Shown: one piece after another, positions 1 to 6,985 of the stretch | Position numbering within the stretch: position 1 is the first letter of the stretch | How the letters are laid out: every line of letters starts with the position of its first letter | DNA from: Streptomyces exfoliatus | Lineage (GTDB): Bacteria > Actinomycetota > Actinomycetes > Streptomycetales > Streptomycetaceae | Reading direction: 5' to 3' | NCBI RefSeq assembly: GCF_000725545.1 | Contig: NZ_JNZP01000005.1 | Coordinates: 262,849 to 326,848, forward strand | DNA: 64,000 nt | Notes under the pieces: model-generated | Told to the model about the DNA's origin: nothing | What the model saw: only the letters and a program-made list of their open reading frames with translations | Database searches by the model: none | Position numbers and translations under genes: made by a program

Positions 1-1112
1 CCGTACGGAACTCCCGCGGTGGGGGTCTGTGCGAAGGAGGGGGTCGGGTGGGTGACCGGTGGGGGCAGATGGAAGCTGCCCGTCTCCGAGGGGTCGTGCT
101 GGGCCTGGTACTGCGGCTGTGGGGGCTGCTGCCGGGGCGGTACGGGCGCCGCGGGGGGCGTCGTCGGTACGGCGGCCGGGGACGGGCCCTGGGCGGCCTG
201 GGCGGCGCTGGGGGCCACCGTGTCGGAGGGGCCCGTGGGGCCCTCGGGGCCGAAGCCCGGCGGCAGGGGACCGAGCTGGTCGAAGATCTCGACCGGCTGC
301 TCGTCGGCGCCCGGCTCGGGGAGCATCTCGACGGCGGCGCTCAGCGCTTTGCGCGCGCCCGTGGCCGTCCGGAAGCGGGCCTGTGGATCGGGCTGGAGCA
401 GTCCGGCGATGACCTGCCACAGGGGTTCCGGGATGCCCTCGGGGGCGCTCGGGGTGCCGTACGCGCGGAAGTGCTCGACGAGGGCCTGCGAGTCCGGCCT
501 GCGGCCCTGGAGGAGATAGAGCGCGACCAGGCCGACGGCGAAGAGGTCGGCGGTGAAGTCGGGCTCGGCGCCGAGGAGCTGCTCGGGCGCGAAATACCCG
601 GGCGTGCCCACGACGTAGTTGGTCTCGGTCAGGCGCGGCTCGCCCTTGCGCATGGAGATGCCGAAGTCAGAGAGCCGCAGGTGCGGCCGCCCGGTGCCGG
701 TGACGTCCATGAGGATGTTCGCGGGCTTGATGTCCCGGTGCACGACCCCCTCGGCGTGCACCGTGGCCAGGCCCGAGAGCAGCTGGTCGAGCAGGACGCA
801 GACGAACCGGGGCGGCAGCGGGCCGTAGTCGCCGATGACGTGGGCGAGAGAGCCGCCGGCGACCAGGTCCATGGTGAACAGGACCTTGTCGTCGTCGGCG
901 GCCCAGCTGGCCGGGGCGAGGACGTGCGGGTGATCGATCCGCAGCGCCTGCTCGCGGACGAAGCGGAGCAGGGTGTGCGCGTCGCTCTGCAGCAGCACCT
1001 TGGCCGCCACGTAGCGGCGGCGCCGGTGGTCCCAGGCACGCCATACCGCGCCCGCCCCGCCCCGCCCGATCGGATCGACCAGCTCGTACCGTCCGGCGAA
1101 GACCTCACCCAT
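1..1112 (-). CDS. Serine/threonine protein kinase, 3' end outside the window
   Basis: About 370 codons are visible, reading leftwards from an ATG at 1112 and leaving the window at base 1. The N-terminal half is a eukaryotic-type kinase domain: glycine loop GRGGAGAVW, ATP-binding Lys in AAKVL, catalytic loop HRDIKPAN, DFG motif, and activation segment GTPGYFAPE. After about residue 265 the protein becomes rich in Pro, Gln and Ala, a typical flexible juxtamembrane region; any membrane or sensor segment would lie beyond the edge. It is divergent in sequence from the PASTA kinase at 47.5-49.6 kb. The neighbouring XRE gene ends 62 bp upstream on the same strand. Substrate unknown. Confidence 0.9.
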   Translation of the reverse strand, partial: MGEVFAGRYELVDPIGRGGAGAVWRAWDHRRRRYVAAKVLLQSDAHTLLRFVREQALRIDHPHVLAPASWAADDDKVLFTMDLVAGGSLAHVIGDYGPLPPRFVCVLLDQLLSGLATVHAEGVVHRDIKPANILMDVTGTGRPHLRLSDFGISMRKGEPRLTETNYVVGTPGYFAPEQLLGAEPDFTADLFAVGLVALYLLQGRRPDSQALVEHFRAYGTPSAPEGIPEPLWQVIAGLLQPDPQARFRTATGARKALSAAVEMLPEPGADEQPVEIFDQLGPLPPGFGPEGPTGPSDTVAPSAAQAAQGPSPAAVPTTPPAAPVPPRQQPPQPQYQAQHDPSETGSFHLPPPVTHPTPSFAQTPTAGVPY

Positions 1113-1173
1113 CGTGCTGCGTCCGCTCCCCGTTGGTTCGTCTCTCGGCGATGCCGGCCGGCCGCCGACCGCG

Positions 1174-1722
1174 TCAGTTCTGGTGCGACTCGTAGTGCGC
1201 GACCGCGTCCGCGGTGCGCCCGGCGCCGTACACCCGGAGGAACTCTGCCAGTTCCGGATGGGCGGGGGCGAGGGAGTCGGCCGCGTCGATGATGTCGCCC
1301 GCCGCCGCTACGGAGCGCAGTAGCGACTGGATCTCGCGGACCACCCGGCGGACGGTCGGAGCGCCGGAGCCGGTGCTGGTGTTAACCGTGCTGGTGAGGA
1401 CGGAGCCGCCCTGCGACTTCTTGACCTCGTCCATGCGGTCGGTGGCCTCGGCGGCGCTGACACTGCCGTCGGCGACCTGCACGGCGAGCTCCTGGAGGGC
1501 TTGGACGCGCTGGACGACGGCCGGATTGCCGATCTTGGCACGCTGGCCGCTCATCAGCTGGGACAGCATGGGCGCGGACAGCCCGAGCACGGCCGCGAGC
1601 CTGGCCTGATTGAGCCCGAGATCGTCGATCAGCCGACGGAAGAGCGCCCCCAGCGGCTCTCCGTACCAACTGCGCTGAAGCTCTCTGGCTCTAGCCGTGG
1701 CTTCCTGCTGCGCTGCGTCCAT
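1174..1722 (-). CDS. XRE-family helix-turn-helix DNA-binding protein
   Basis: A 182-residue protein with a helix-turn-helix near residues 35-65 (LIDDLGLNQARLAAVLGL followed by SAPMLSQLMSG), the pattern of Cro/CI-type domains. The C-terminal half has no recognised domain. The start ATG at 1722 is chosen because GGGGAGAAG lies just upstream; the frame stays open for another 16 codons. It is co-directional with the Ser/Thr kinase gene 62 bp downstream, so the two may be one transcript and the regulator could be a kinase target. Target genes unknown. Confidence 0.8.
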   Translation of the reverse strand: MDAAQQEATARARELQRSWYGEPLGALFRRLIDDLGLNQARLAAVLGLSAPMLSQLMSGQRAKIGNPAVVQRVQALQELAVQVADGSVSAAEATDRMDEVKKSQGGSVLTSTVNTSTGSGAPTVRRVVREIQSLLRSVAAAGDIIDAADSLAPAHPELAEFLRVYGAGRTADAVAHYESHQN

Positions 1723-1851
1723 CACTTCTCCCCATCCCTGCGGTTCGCCACTGCGAACCTCGATCAGCATCTTACGGAGAGTGGTCGCTGACCGGGAGTC
1801 CCAATCCTTTTGCCGGACATGGGGGGTGACCCGGTACGCTGTCCTCGTTCC

Positions 1852-1924
1852 GGGGCCTTAGCTCAGTTGGTAGAGCGCTGTCTTTGCATGGCAGATGTCA
1901 GGGGTTCGACTCCCCTAGGCTCCA
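1852..1924 (+). tRNA. tRNA-Ala, anticodon TGC
   Basis: A complete cloverleaf: acceptor stem GGGGCCT pairs with AGGCTCC, anticodon stem CTGTC/GGCAG encloses TTTGCAT with TGC at 1885-1887, and the T arm is GGGGTTCGACTCCCC. CCA is not fully encoded (ACC then G). In actinobacteria a tRNA-Ala lies between gyrA and ppiA near the origin. Here the polyketide cluster begins right after it. Confidence 0.97.
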
Positions 1925-1930
1925 CCGGTG

Positions 1931-1974
1931 AATGCCCCCTGGACTGCGGAAACGCGGTTTCAGGGGGCATTTTT
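1931..1974 (+). terminator. Rho-independent terminator after tRNA-Ala
   Basis: AATGCCCCCTG at 1931-1941 pairs perfectly with CAGGGGGCATT at 1961-1971, followed by a run of T. It ends the tRNA-Ala transcript. Confidence 0.85.
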
Positions 1975-1986
1975 CGTGCCCCGGGC

Positions 1987-2017
1987 TTGACCTGAACCTC
2001 GGTTCAACTTCTAGCGT
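1987..2017 (+). promoter_or_regulatory. SoxR/MerR-type promoter with operator in a 19-bp spacer
   Basis: A -35 box TTGACC (1987-1992) and a -10-like TAGCGT (2012-2017) are 19 bp apart, the long spacer typical of promoters activated by MerR-family proteins. The spacer contains a perfect inverted repeat GAACC-TC-GGTTC centred at 1999/2000. The promoter faces the FMN reductase gene, and soxR is the next gene downstream, so SoxR is the obvious ligand. In S. coelicolor an FMN reductase is a known SoxR target. Confidence 0.75.
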
Positions 2018-2054
2018 GCTGCCCAGTCGAGAAGTCGTCGGAACCGCCGACCTC

Positions 2055-2663
2055 ATGGGGGAAACAGCCGTGCCCGAGAAGCGCCTGCGCATCGCCGTCG
2101 TCATCGCCAGTGTCCGGGAGGGGCGGTTCGGCCCGGTCGTCGCGCGCTGGTTCGTCGACCAGCTCGGCGAGCACGCCGACCTGGAGGTGGACACGATCGA
2201 CCTCGCCGAGGTGGGGCTGCCGATGGTCTTCCCCGCGTTCGGCGCCCAGCCGGCCGGGGACACCGCCGTGGCCGCCGAGGCGGTCCGAGGGCGGCTCGCG
2301 GCGGCCGACGCCTTCGTCGTCGTCACACCCGAGTACAACCACAGCTTCCCGGCCTCGGTGAAGAACCTCATCGACTGGCACAACGTCGAGTGGCACGCCA
2401 AGCCCGTCGGCTTCGTCTCCTACGGCGGGATGGCCGGCGGTCTGCGCGCCGTCGAGCAGCTCCGCCCGGTCTTCGCCGAGGTCCACGCGGTCACCGTCCG
2501 GGACACCGTCAGCTTCCACAACGCCTGGTCGCAGTTCGACGCGGACGGCGCGCCGACCGACGCGGAGAGCTGTGGCACCGCGGCCAAGCTGATGATCGAC
2601 CGGCTGCGGTGGTGGGCGGTGGCGCTCAGCGAGGCGCGCGCCGCCAGCCCGTACACGGTGTGA
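2055..2663 (+). CDS. NADPH-dependent FMN reductase
   Basis: A 202-residue flavodoxin-fold protein. Residues 10-20 (RIAVVIASVRE) form the phosphate-binding loop for FMN. TPEYNHSFPASVKNLIDW around residue 98 is the signature of the NAD(P)H:FMN/quinone reductase family, and SYGGMAGG follows. It would reduce FMN or quinones with NADPH in the cytosol. ATG 2055 is used because it lies 38 bp after the SoxR-type -10 box; a GTG 15 bp further on is an alternative. It is convergent with soxR (4 bp apart). Next to a quinone-making cluster it probably serves redox defence, but supplying reduced flavin to the oxygenases is possible. Confidence 0.88.
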   Translation: MGETAVPEKRLRIAVVIASVREGRFGPVVARWFVDQLGEHADLEVDTIDLAEVGLPMVFPAFGAQPAGDTAVAAEAVRGRLAAADAFVVVTPEYNHSFPASVKNLIDWHNVEWHAKPVGFVSYGGMAGGLRAVEQLRPVFAEVHAVTVRDTVSFHNAWSQFDADGAPTDAESCGTAAKLMIDRLRWWAVALSEARAASPYTV

Positions 2664-2667
2664 CGGA

Positions 2668-3225
2668 TCAGGCCCCGTCGGACTCGCCCGGGTCGGACCC
2701 GGCCCGGGCGGACTCCGACCGGTCGGGCCCGGCCCCGTCGGAGCCGAGCCCGTCGGGGTTGGCCAGGAGGCAGCCGGTGAAGGACATGCAGCCGCAGCCG
2801 ATGCACTCCTCGAGGCGGTCCCGCAGTTCCGTCAGGCGGTCCAGCCGGGCGTCGAGGTCCTTCCGCCAGCACCGGGAGATCCGCGCCCAGTCCTCCGCCG
2901 TGGGCGTCCGGCCCTCCGGGAGGAGGCCGAGGACGGCCCGCACCTCCGACAGCGGGATGCCCAGCTGCTGCGACATGCGGATGAACGTGACCCTGCGCAG
3001 TACGTCCCGCGGGTAGCGGCGCTGGTTGCCCAGGGTGCGTTCGCTGGCGATGAGGCCGCGGCGCTCGTAGAAGCGGAGCGTGGAGGTCGGTACGCGGCTG
3101 CGGGCGGCGAGTTCGCCGATCGTGAGGTGGGCGGGCTTCGGCGGTGAGCCGGTCCGCAGCGTGCCGGCCGTGGCGGCCGTGGTGGCCGCGGGGGCCGTGG
3201 CGGCCGTGCCGGCCGTGGGGGTCAC
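2668..3225 (-). CDS. soxR: Redox-sensitive transcriptional activator SoxR
   Basis: A 185-residue MerR-family protein. After an Ala/Thr-rich leader of about 35 residues comes a winged helix-turn-helix (LTIGELAARSRVPTSTLRFY), a coiled-coil dimerisation helix, and the cluster motif CIGCGCMSFTGC (C-X2-C-X-C-X5-C) that binds the [2Fe-2S] centre of SoxR. In Streptomyces SoxR senses redox-active secondary metabolites such as quinones. The GTG start at 3225 overlaps the stop of the upstream gene (GTGA), so translation is coupled to it. The tail after the cluster is Ser/Asp/Gly-rich and not conserved. Confidence 0.93.
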   Translation of the reverse strand: MTPTAGTAATAPAATTAATAGTLRTGSPPKPAHLTIGELAARSRVPTSTLRFYERRGLIASERTLGNQRRYPRDVLRRVTFIRMSQQLGIPLSEVRAVLGLLPEGRTPTAEDWARISRCWRKDLDARLDRLTELRDRLEECIGCGCMSFTGCLLANPDGLGSDGAGPDRSESARAGSDPGESDGA

Positions 3226-4139
3226 CGGGGCGTCCTGCCGGCGGCGTGGAACGTCCGCTCCACGTCCTGGGCCCAGTAGTAGGTCCGGCCGGCCCGCTTC
3301 TCGCGGCGCCACCGCTGTTCGCTGGCGAGCCGGTACACCGTGCCGGAGGGGACGCCCCGCAGATGGGCCACCTCGGCGGGGCTGAGCCACTCCGAGGCCC
3401 GCCGGGCGCCTCCCGGGTGGCCGGTGGGCTCCGTGGGGCCCGTACCGTCCGTGTGGCCCGTGCCTGTGCCTTCCGGACGGCTCCCCGCGCCGAGGCGGCG
3501 GCCGAGACGGGTCCACTCGGCCGCGGGCCAGCGGTGTGCGGGGGTCGCGGTGCAGACGATGTCCGACAGGGCGGCGCCGCCGCCGGTGTGGACCCGCGCC
3601 ACCAGGCTGCCGGAGCAGTCGGGTTCGGCGCACGTGCCGACCTCGAGCCGGCGTACCGGTTCGGGTTCGACGATCCGGCGGGCGGTGTGGACCAGCCGGC
3701 TCAGCTCACCGCTCGCGTCGGCCGCCGTGTCGTGCGCCGCCAGCCAGGTGACGTGCAGGCGGAGGAAGCCGGCGAGTGCCGGGACCGTGCGCGACGGGGG
3801 CGCGATCCGGCGCTCGTGCGCCACGAGGCCACCCCACGAGCCGAGCACCGAGAGGATCGACGCCCGCGCCTCGGCGGCGCGGATGTTGAGGCGGATGCCG
3901 GGTGCCGGGCCGCCGGTGCCGCGGCCGCCGGCCGTCATGGCGCCGCTGCGGCTGTTCTCGAGCACCGACTCGCAGGAGGCGTAGAGGTGGGGGAGCTGTT
4001 CCAGGTCGGCGGCCAGTCGCTGTGCGCAGATGTGGCACAGCCGGCTCCTTCCGAGGGCGGGGCGGGGCTCGCGGGCCGCGCACCCGGCTCCACCGCAGAG
4101 CCGTACCGCCGCTTTCCGTTCCACGTGATGCGTGTCCAT
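3222..4139 (-). CDS. OvmZ-like regulatory protein with C-terminal helix-turn-helix
   Basis: A 305-residue protein. The N-terminal part has Cys pairs (CGGAGC near residue 15, CHIC near residue 35) that look like a zinc site. A further Cys pair lies in CAEPDC. The last 70 residues resemble a MerR-like excisionase/HTH domain (LSPAEVAHLRGVPSGTVYRL). Proteins of this kind, named after OvmZ of the oviedomycin cluster, occur in angucycline clusters and are thought to regulate them; I have not seen a proven mechanism. ATG 4139 is preferred. It is divergent from the response regulator and translationally coupled to soxR, an unusual pairing. Confidence 0.65.
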   Translation of the reverse strand: MDTHHVERKAAVRLCGGAGCAAREPRPALGRSRLCHICAQRLAADLEQLPHLYASCESVLENSRSGAMTAGGRGTGGPAPGIRLNIRAAEARASILSVLGSWGGLVAHERRIAPPSRTVPALAGFLRLHVTWLAAHDTAADASGELSRLVHTARRIVEPEPVRRLEVGTCAEPDCSGSLVARVHTGGGAALSDIVCTATPAHRWPAAEWTRLGRRLGAGSRPEGTGTGHTDGTGPTEPTGHPGGARRASEWLSPAEVAHLRGVPSGTVYRLASEQRWRREKRAGRTYYWAQDVERTFHAAGRTPR

Positions 4140-4247
4140 GGCCCGACGGTAGGCAGCCCGCTCGGGCCCCGACAATGCGCGCAGTTCTAAGCTTTCGCTA
4201 AGCCATGAGGGCCGTGCGGCACCGATCCGATATCGTGGTGCGCTCCT

Positions 4248-4357
4248 TTGACAACGTGTTGTTCAGGGGAGCGGTATGTAATATTCCGATTGACATACTC
4301 TGAGTGATGCAGCTCACACCAGCCATCTTGATGGCTGATTGGGCACTCGCCTAGACT
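4248..4357 (+). promoter_or_regulatory. Regulatory region with candidate promoter and operator for the cluster regulator
   Basis: The 398-bp gap 4140-4537 has no gene and is A/T-richer than its surroundings. It contains a promoter-like TTGATG (4328-4333) and TAGACT (4352-4357) with an 18-bp spacer. A perfect palindrome CAGCCATC-TT-GATGGCTG (4320-4337) overlaps the -35 box. A weaker inverted repeat GTATGT/ACATAC lies at 4274-4298 and a TTGACA at 4248. From TAGACT to the start codon the leader would be about 175 bp. The palindrome is a good operator candidate, for the response regulator itself or a receptor-type repressor; assignment is inference. Confidence 0.5.
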
Positions 4358-4537
4358 CCGATTGTGCTAGCGAACGGGGGCTTGTGTGGCGCATCCATTT
4401 CAAACCCGCACATGCGCGCTCTGTGCGGAAAAACGACGAAGTGTTTCCGTGCTCTCCCCTTTTCCTGTGGCATGGCGACGGGTCATGCCGTTTCCGGTGC
4501 ATTCCAAGTGCAGGGATCTGGACGAGAGTGGGCCTAG

Positions 4538-5293
4538 ATGCTGATTTTGGTGGTGGCGGGAGACAGAGAATTCTCCGTCGAGGTGACCAGAGATCTGGAG
4601 AGCGGCGGCCACAGGGTGGAGAAGGCGGACGGGCTCGGCGCGGTGCTCGCGCGCTCGCAGGACGTCGACGCCGTCCTCTTCGATCTGAGCTTATCCGGAA
4701 CCGAAGGCTTCGAGGTGTGCCGGGCGATACGTTCCGCATCCTCGGTGCCACTCATCGTCACCGATGTGCGTGACGACGAATTCGACCGCGTGCTCTGTTT
4801 CAAGCTCGGCGTCGACGACTACGTCGTCCGGCCGTGCACCACCCGGGAGTTGGTGGTCCGGCTCGAAGCGGTCGTCCGGCGGGTCGGCGACACCTGGCAG
4901 CCCTGGAAGGGCGTGGCCGCGCACAGCGAACAGGTCAACGACCTGGGTGCGGTGCGGATCGGTCTGCGCAGCCGGGTCGTCGCGGTGTACGGGCGCGAAG
5001 TGGCGCTCACGCGCAAGGAGTTCGACATCCTGGCGCTTCTCGCGTCCGCCCCGGGACGGGTCTTCACCCGGGAGGACATCATGCGGGAGGTCTGGGGCCA
5101 TGACGGCGCCGGCGACACCCGGACGCTCGGTGTGCACATGGTCGGGCTCCGGCGGAAGCTGGGCATCGCGTCGCTGGTCGAGACGGTCCGCGGCATCGGC
5201 TTCCGGTTGAGCGTGACACGGCCGACCCGTGTCGGCGCCGGTGCCGGGCAGGTGGCCGGGCAGAGTGCCGAGCCGGGTCTGAGTCGGGTCTGA
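4538..5293 (+). CDS. Atypical OmpR-type response regulator, JadR1-like cluster activator
   Basis: A 251-residue protein with an N-terminal receiver domain (1-115) and a C-terminal winged helix (about 130-228, ending VETVRGIGFRL). Receiver residues are degenerate: one acidic-pocket residue is Gly (AGD at 7-9), Asp49 remains in LFDLSL, but the conserved Lys is Arg98 (VVRPC). JadR1, LndI and LanI share such changes and are controlled by end products rather than a kinase. No kinase gene is adjacent, which fits. Codon 52 is TTA (4691-4693), so translation should depend on bldA tRNA and be delayed to development. It is the likely pathway activator. Confidence 0.88.
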   Translation: MLILVVAGDREFSVEVTRDLESGGHRVEKADGLGAVLARSQDVDAVLFDLSLSGTEGFEVCRAIRSASSVPLIVTDVRDDEFDRVLCFKLGVDDYVVRPCTTRELVVRLEAVVRRVGDTWQPWKGVAAHSEQVNDLGAVRIGLRSRVVAVYGREVALTRKEFDILALLASAPGRVFTREDIMREVWGHDGAGDTRTLGVHMVGLRRKLGIASLVETVRGIGFRLSVTRPTRVGAGAGQVAGQSAEPGLSRV

Positions 5294-5322
5294 GTCGGGC
5301 CTGAGCCGGTCTCATTGCAGGT

Positions 5323-5361
5323 GGGCGGGGGTGGCGCCGTGACACGGCGCCACCCCCGCCC
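5323..5361 (+). terminator. Hairpin terminator after the regulator gene
   Basis: Nineteen bases at 5323-5341 are perfectly complementary to 5343-5361 around a single central base. There is no U tract, as usual in Streptomyces. It lies 30 bp after the regulator stop and separates that gene from the PKS operon. Confidence 0.8.
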
Positions 5362-5400
5362 GTCCGCGTTCCAGGGCCGGCCGACGGCGCCGTTCAGCGC

Positions 5401-5430
5401 TTGCTCGCCGGAACCTAGTGAAAACATAGA
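5401..5430 (+). promoter_or_regulatory. Candidate promoter of the first PKS operon
   Basis: TTGCTC (5401-5406) and CATAGA (5425-5430) are 18 bp apart in an A-rich stretch between the regulator terminator and the first ACP gene. TAG triplets at 5416 and 5427 head two similar A-rich units 11 bp apart, the spacing expected of OmpR-type tandem sites. No experimental support. The ACP gene has a clear ribosome site GGAGGCGAC before its ATG. Confidence 0.35.
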
Positions 5431-5530
5431 AAAGAGCTGCTTGTTCTTTGCGCGGCCGCCGAAGAAGCTACTGCGTAATGTCCCGTGAATTGATTCCGGG
5501 AACGGGTCGACGGACAAGCGGAGGCGACAG

Positions 5531-5779
5531 ATGGCTGCGATCACGACGGACGACAGGCAGCAGATCAAGAAGATCGTCTGTGACATCCTCGAACTGGAGG
5601 AGGATGAAATCACGGAGACGAGTCTCTTTGTGGAGGAGCACGACGCCGACTCCATGCGGCTGATTGAAATACTCTCCTCACTCGAACTTAATCTGAAGGT
5701 CACTCTGGAGCAGGCCGACATGGCACGGATGGTGAATCTGGCCGGCGTGTACGAGGTCGTTTCGGAATCCAATCGATGA
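5531..5779 (+). CDS. Acyl carrier protein, first (non-aromatic) PKS set
   Basis: An 82-residue acidic protein of carrier-protein size. The motif DADSMRLIEIL around residue 42 holds the Ser that receives 4'-phosphopantetheine. It differs clearly from the aromatic ACP at 22.9 kb (LGYESLALLE) and looks more like fatty-acid or polyene-type ACPs. Its stop overlaps the next start (ATGA), tying it to the KS-like protein at 5776. This pairing, away from the aromatic minimal PKS, suggests a separate acyl chain is built on this carrier. The first part of the gene has lower GC than its neighbours. Confidence 0.87.
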   Translation: MAAITTDDRQQIKKIVCDILELEEDEITETSLFVEEHDADSMRLIEILSSLELNLKVTLEQADMARMVNLAGVYEVVSESNR

Positions 5780-6864
5780 CCGGCCCCGATAAAAGGCGTC
5801 CCCGGCTGGACCTCGTCGGCTGGTCGGCGACCTCCCCGTTCGGCATCGGCCGGTCGGCCTTCGCCGAGGGACTGCGCGAGGGCCGGGCCACCGCGACGGC
5901 CCTCGACCACGAGCAGTGGCAGGTTCCGGCCGGTCGCGCCTGCCTGGTGCCCGACTTCGAGGTCCGCGCGGTGCTCGGCAAGAAGGGCACCCGGATGATG
6001 AACCGGGTGACCGGACTGGCCGTCGGCACGGTCGGCGAGCTGCTCGCCGACATGGACCGGTCGGCGCTCACCCCCGAGACCACCGGCATGGTGCTGGGCA
6101 CCACCGGTGGCAGCGTGCAGAGCACCCTGGACCTGACCCGCGGCTCCCTCTCCGGCGAGCGACCGTTTCACGTGGAACCAGGCCTCATCCCGTACAGCGT
6201 GATGAACGGGGCAGCCGGACAGGTCGCCATCTGGCACGAGCTGAAGGGCCCCAACGCCACTCTGGCCGCAGGGCGTTCCGCCGGAGTGCTCGCCCTGAGC
6301 TACGCGCGGCGGCTGCTGCTCACCGGCCGGGCCGGGGTCGTGCTCTGCGGCGCCGCCGAGGAGTACTCGACCGCCCGCGCGTGGCTGGCCCGGCACACCG
6401 CCGACCCCGCCGCCGGCGAACCGCTCCTCGGTGAGGGCTGCGCGATGTTCGCGCTCGCCGCCGCCCCGGCGGACGCCCCGGCCGCGCCCGCGTCGCTCGT
6501 CGGCGTCAAGGCCATGACGTGCAGCGACGGGAACTGGGCCGCGGTCGTCCGGCGGTGTGTCGAGCAGGTGCTGCGCGACGCGGACGCCAAGCCGACCGAC
6601 GTCTGGGCGGTCAGCCCGTCGGGCGCCGCAGGCCCCGGCGGCGACGCGGAACAGGCCGTCGCGGAGGAGCTGGCCGCGGCCGGCGGCATCGAGGTGCCGG
6701 TCGCCCCTCTCGTCGGCGAGGGCCACGCGGCCTCCGCCGCGTTCCAACTGGCCGCCGTACTGAGTCGTGCCGAGACCGACGAGCGGTCCACCGGCCGTCT
6801 CTCCCTCGTCACCACCACCGACGAGGCCGGCACCGTCGCCGCCGCACTGCTGCGGCACCACTGA
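5776..6864 (+). CDS. Ketosynthase-like protein without active-site Cys, possible chain-length factor
   Basis: A 362-residue thiolase-fold protein, shorter than standard ketosynthases (about 410-430). Ketosynthase landmarks are recognisable (GMVLGTTGGSVQS, YSVMNGAAGQVA, LLGEGCAMFAL), but the nucleophile loop reads AGRSAGVLALSY, so the Cys is Arg, and the first catalytic His region (usually HGTGT) is SPSGAAG. A His remains in VGEGHAAS. It therefore cannot condense on its own. The most likely role is the beta partner of the intact ketosynthase at 8801, analogous to the CLF of aromatic or highly reducing type II PKSs. Translationally coupled to the ACP. Confidence 0.7.
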   Translation: MTGPDKRRPRLDLVGWSATSPFGIGRSAFAEGLREGRATATALDHEQWQVPAGRACLVPDFEVRAVLGKKGTRMMNRVTGLAVGTVGELLADMDRSALTPETTGMVLGTTGGSVQSTLDLTRGSLSGERPFHVEPGLIPYSVMNGAAGQVAIWHELKGPNATLAAGRSAGVLALSYARRLLLTGRAGVVLCGAAEEYSTARAWLARHTADPAAGEPLLGEGCAMFALAAAPADAPAAPASLVGVKAMTCSDGNWAAVVRRCVEQVLRDADAKPTDVWAVSPSGAAGPGGDAEQAVAEELAAAGGIEVPVAPLVGEGHAASAAFQLAAVLSRAETDERSTGRLSLVTTTDEAGTVAAALLRHH

Positions 6865-6879
6865 GAAACCACCGGTCCC

Positions 6880-6944
6880 CCTGGGGGTGTCCCGCCGATC
6901 ACGCCGGGCGCGGTCCCGAGCCGATCGACAGGGACACCCCCAGG
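6880..6944. repeat. Short MITE-like inverted-repeat element
   Basis: CCTGGGGGTGTCCC (6880-6893) is perfectly repeated inverted at 6931-6944, with further matching GATC-containing bases inside. The ends share the pattern CCT-A/G-GGGGGTGTC with the 207-bp element at 12613-12819, so this looks like a shortened relative. It fills most of the gap between the KS-like gene and the KAS III-like gene and could also act as a hairpin in the transcript. Confidence 0.6.
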
Positions 6945-6985
6945 ACGGTTTCCGGGTCGTCGCGGCAACGAAAGAGGTCTGCACG

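Noticed and set aside
1852..1924. tRNA-Ala as an attachment site of an integrated element
   Set aside because: No integrase, excisionase or second copy of the tRNA 3' end was found in the window, so integration at this tRNA is only a possibility raised by position.
6880..6944. Simple rho-independent terminator
   Set aside because: The 37-bp loop is too long for a normal terminator and the arms match the ends of the 12.6-kb element, so a MITE-like remnant is preferred, although a hairpin effect is not excluded.
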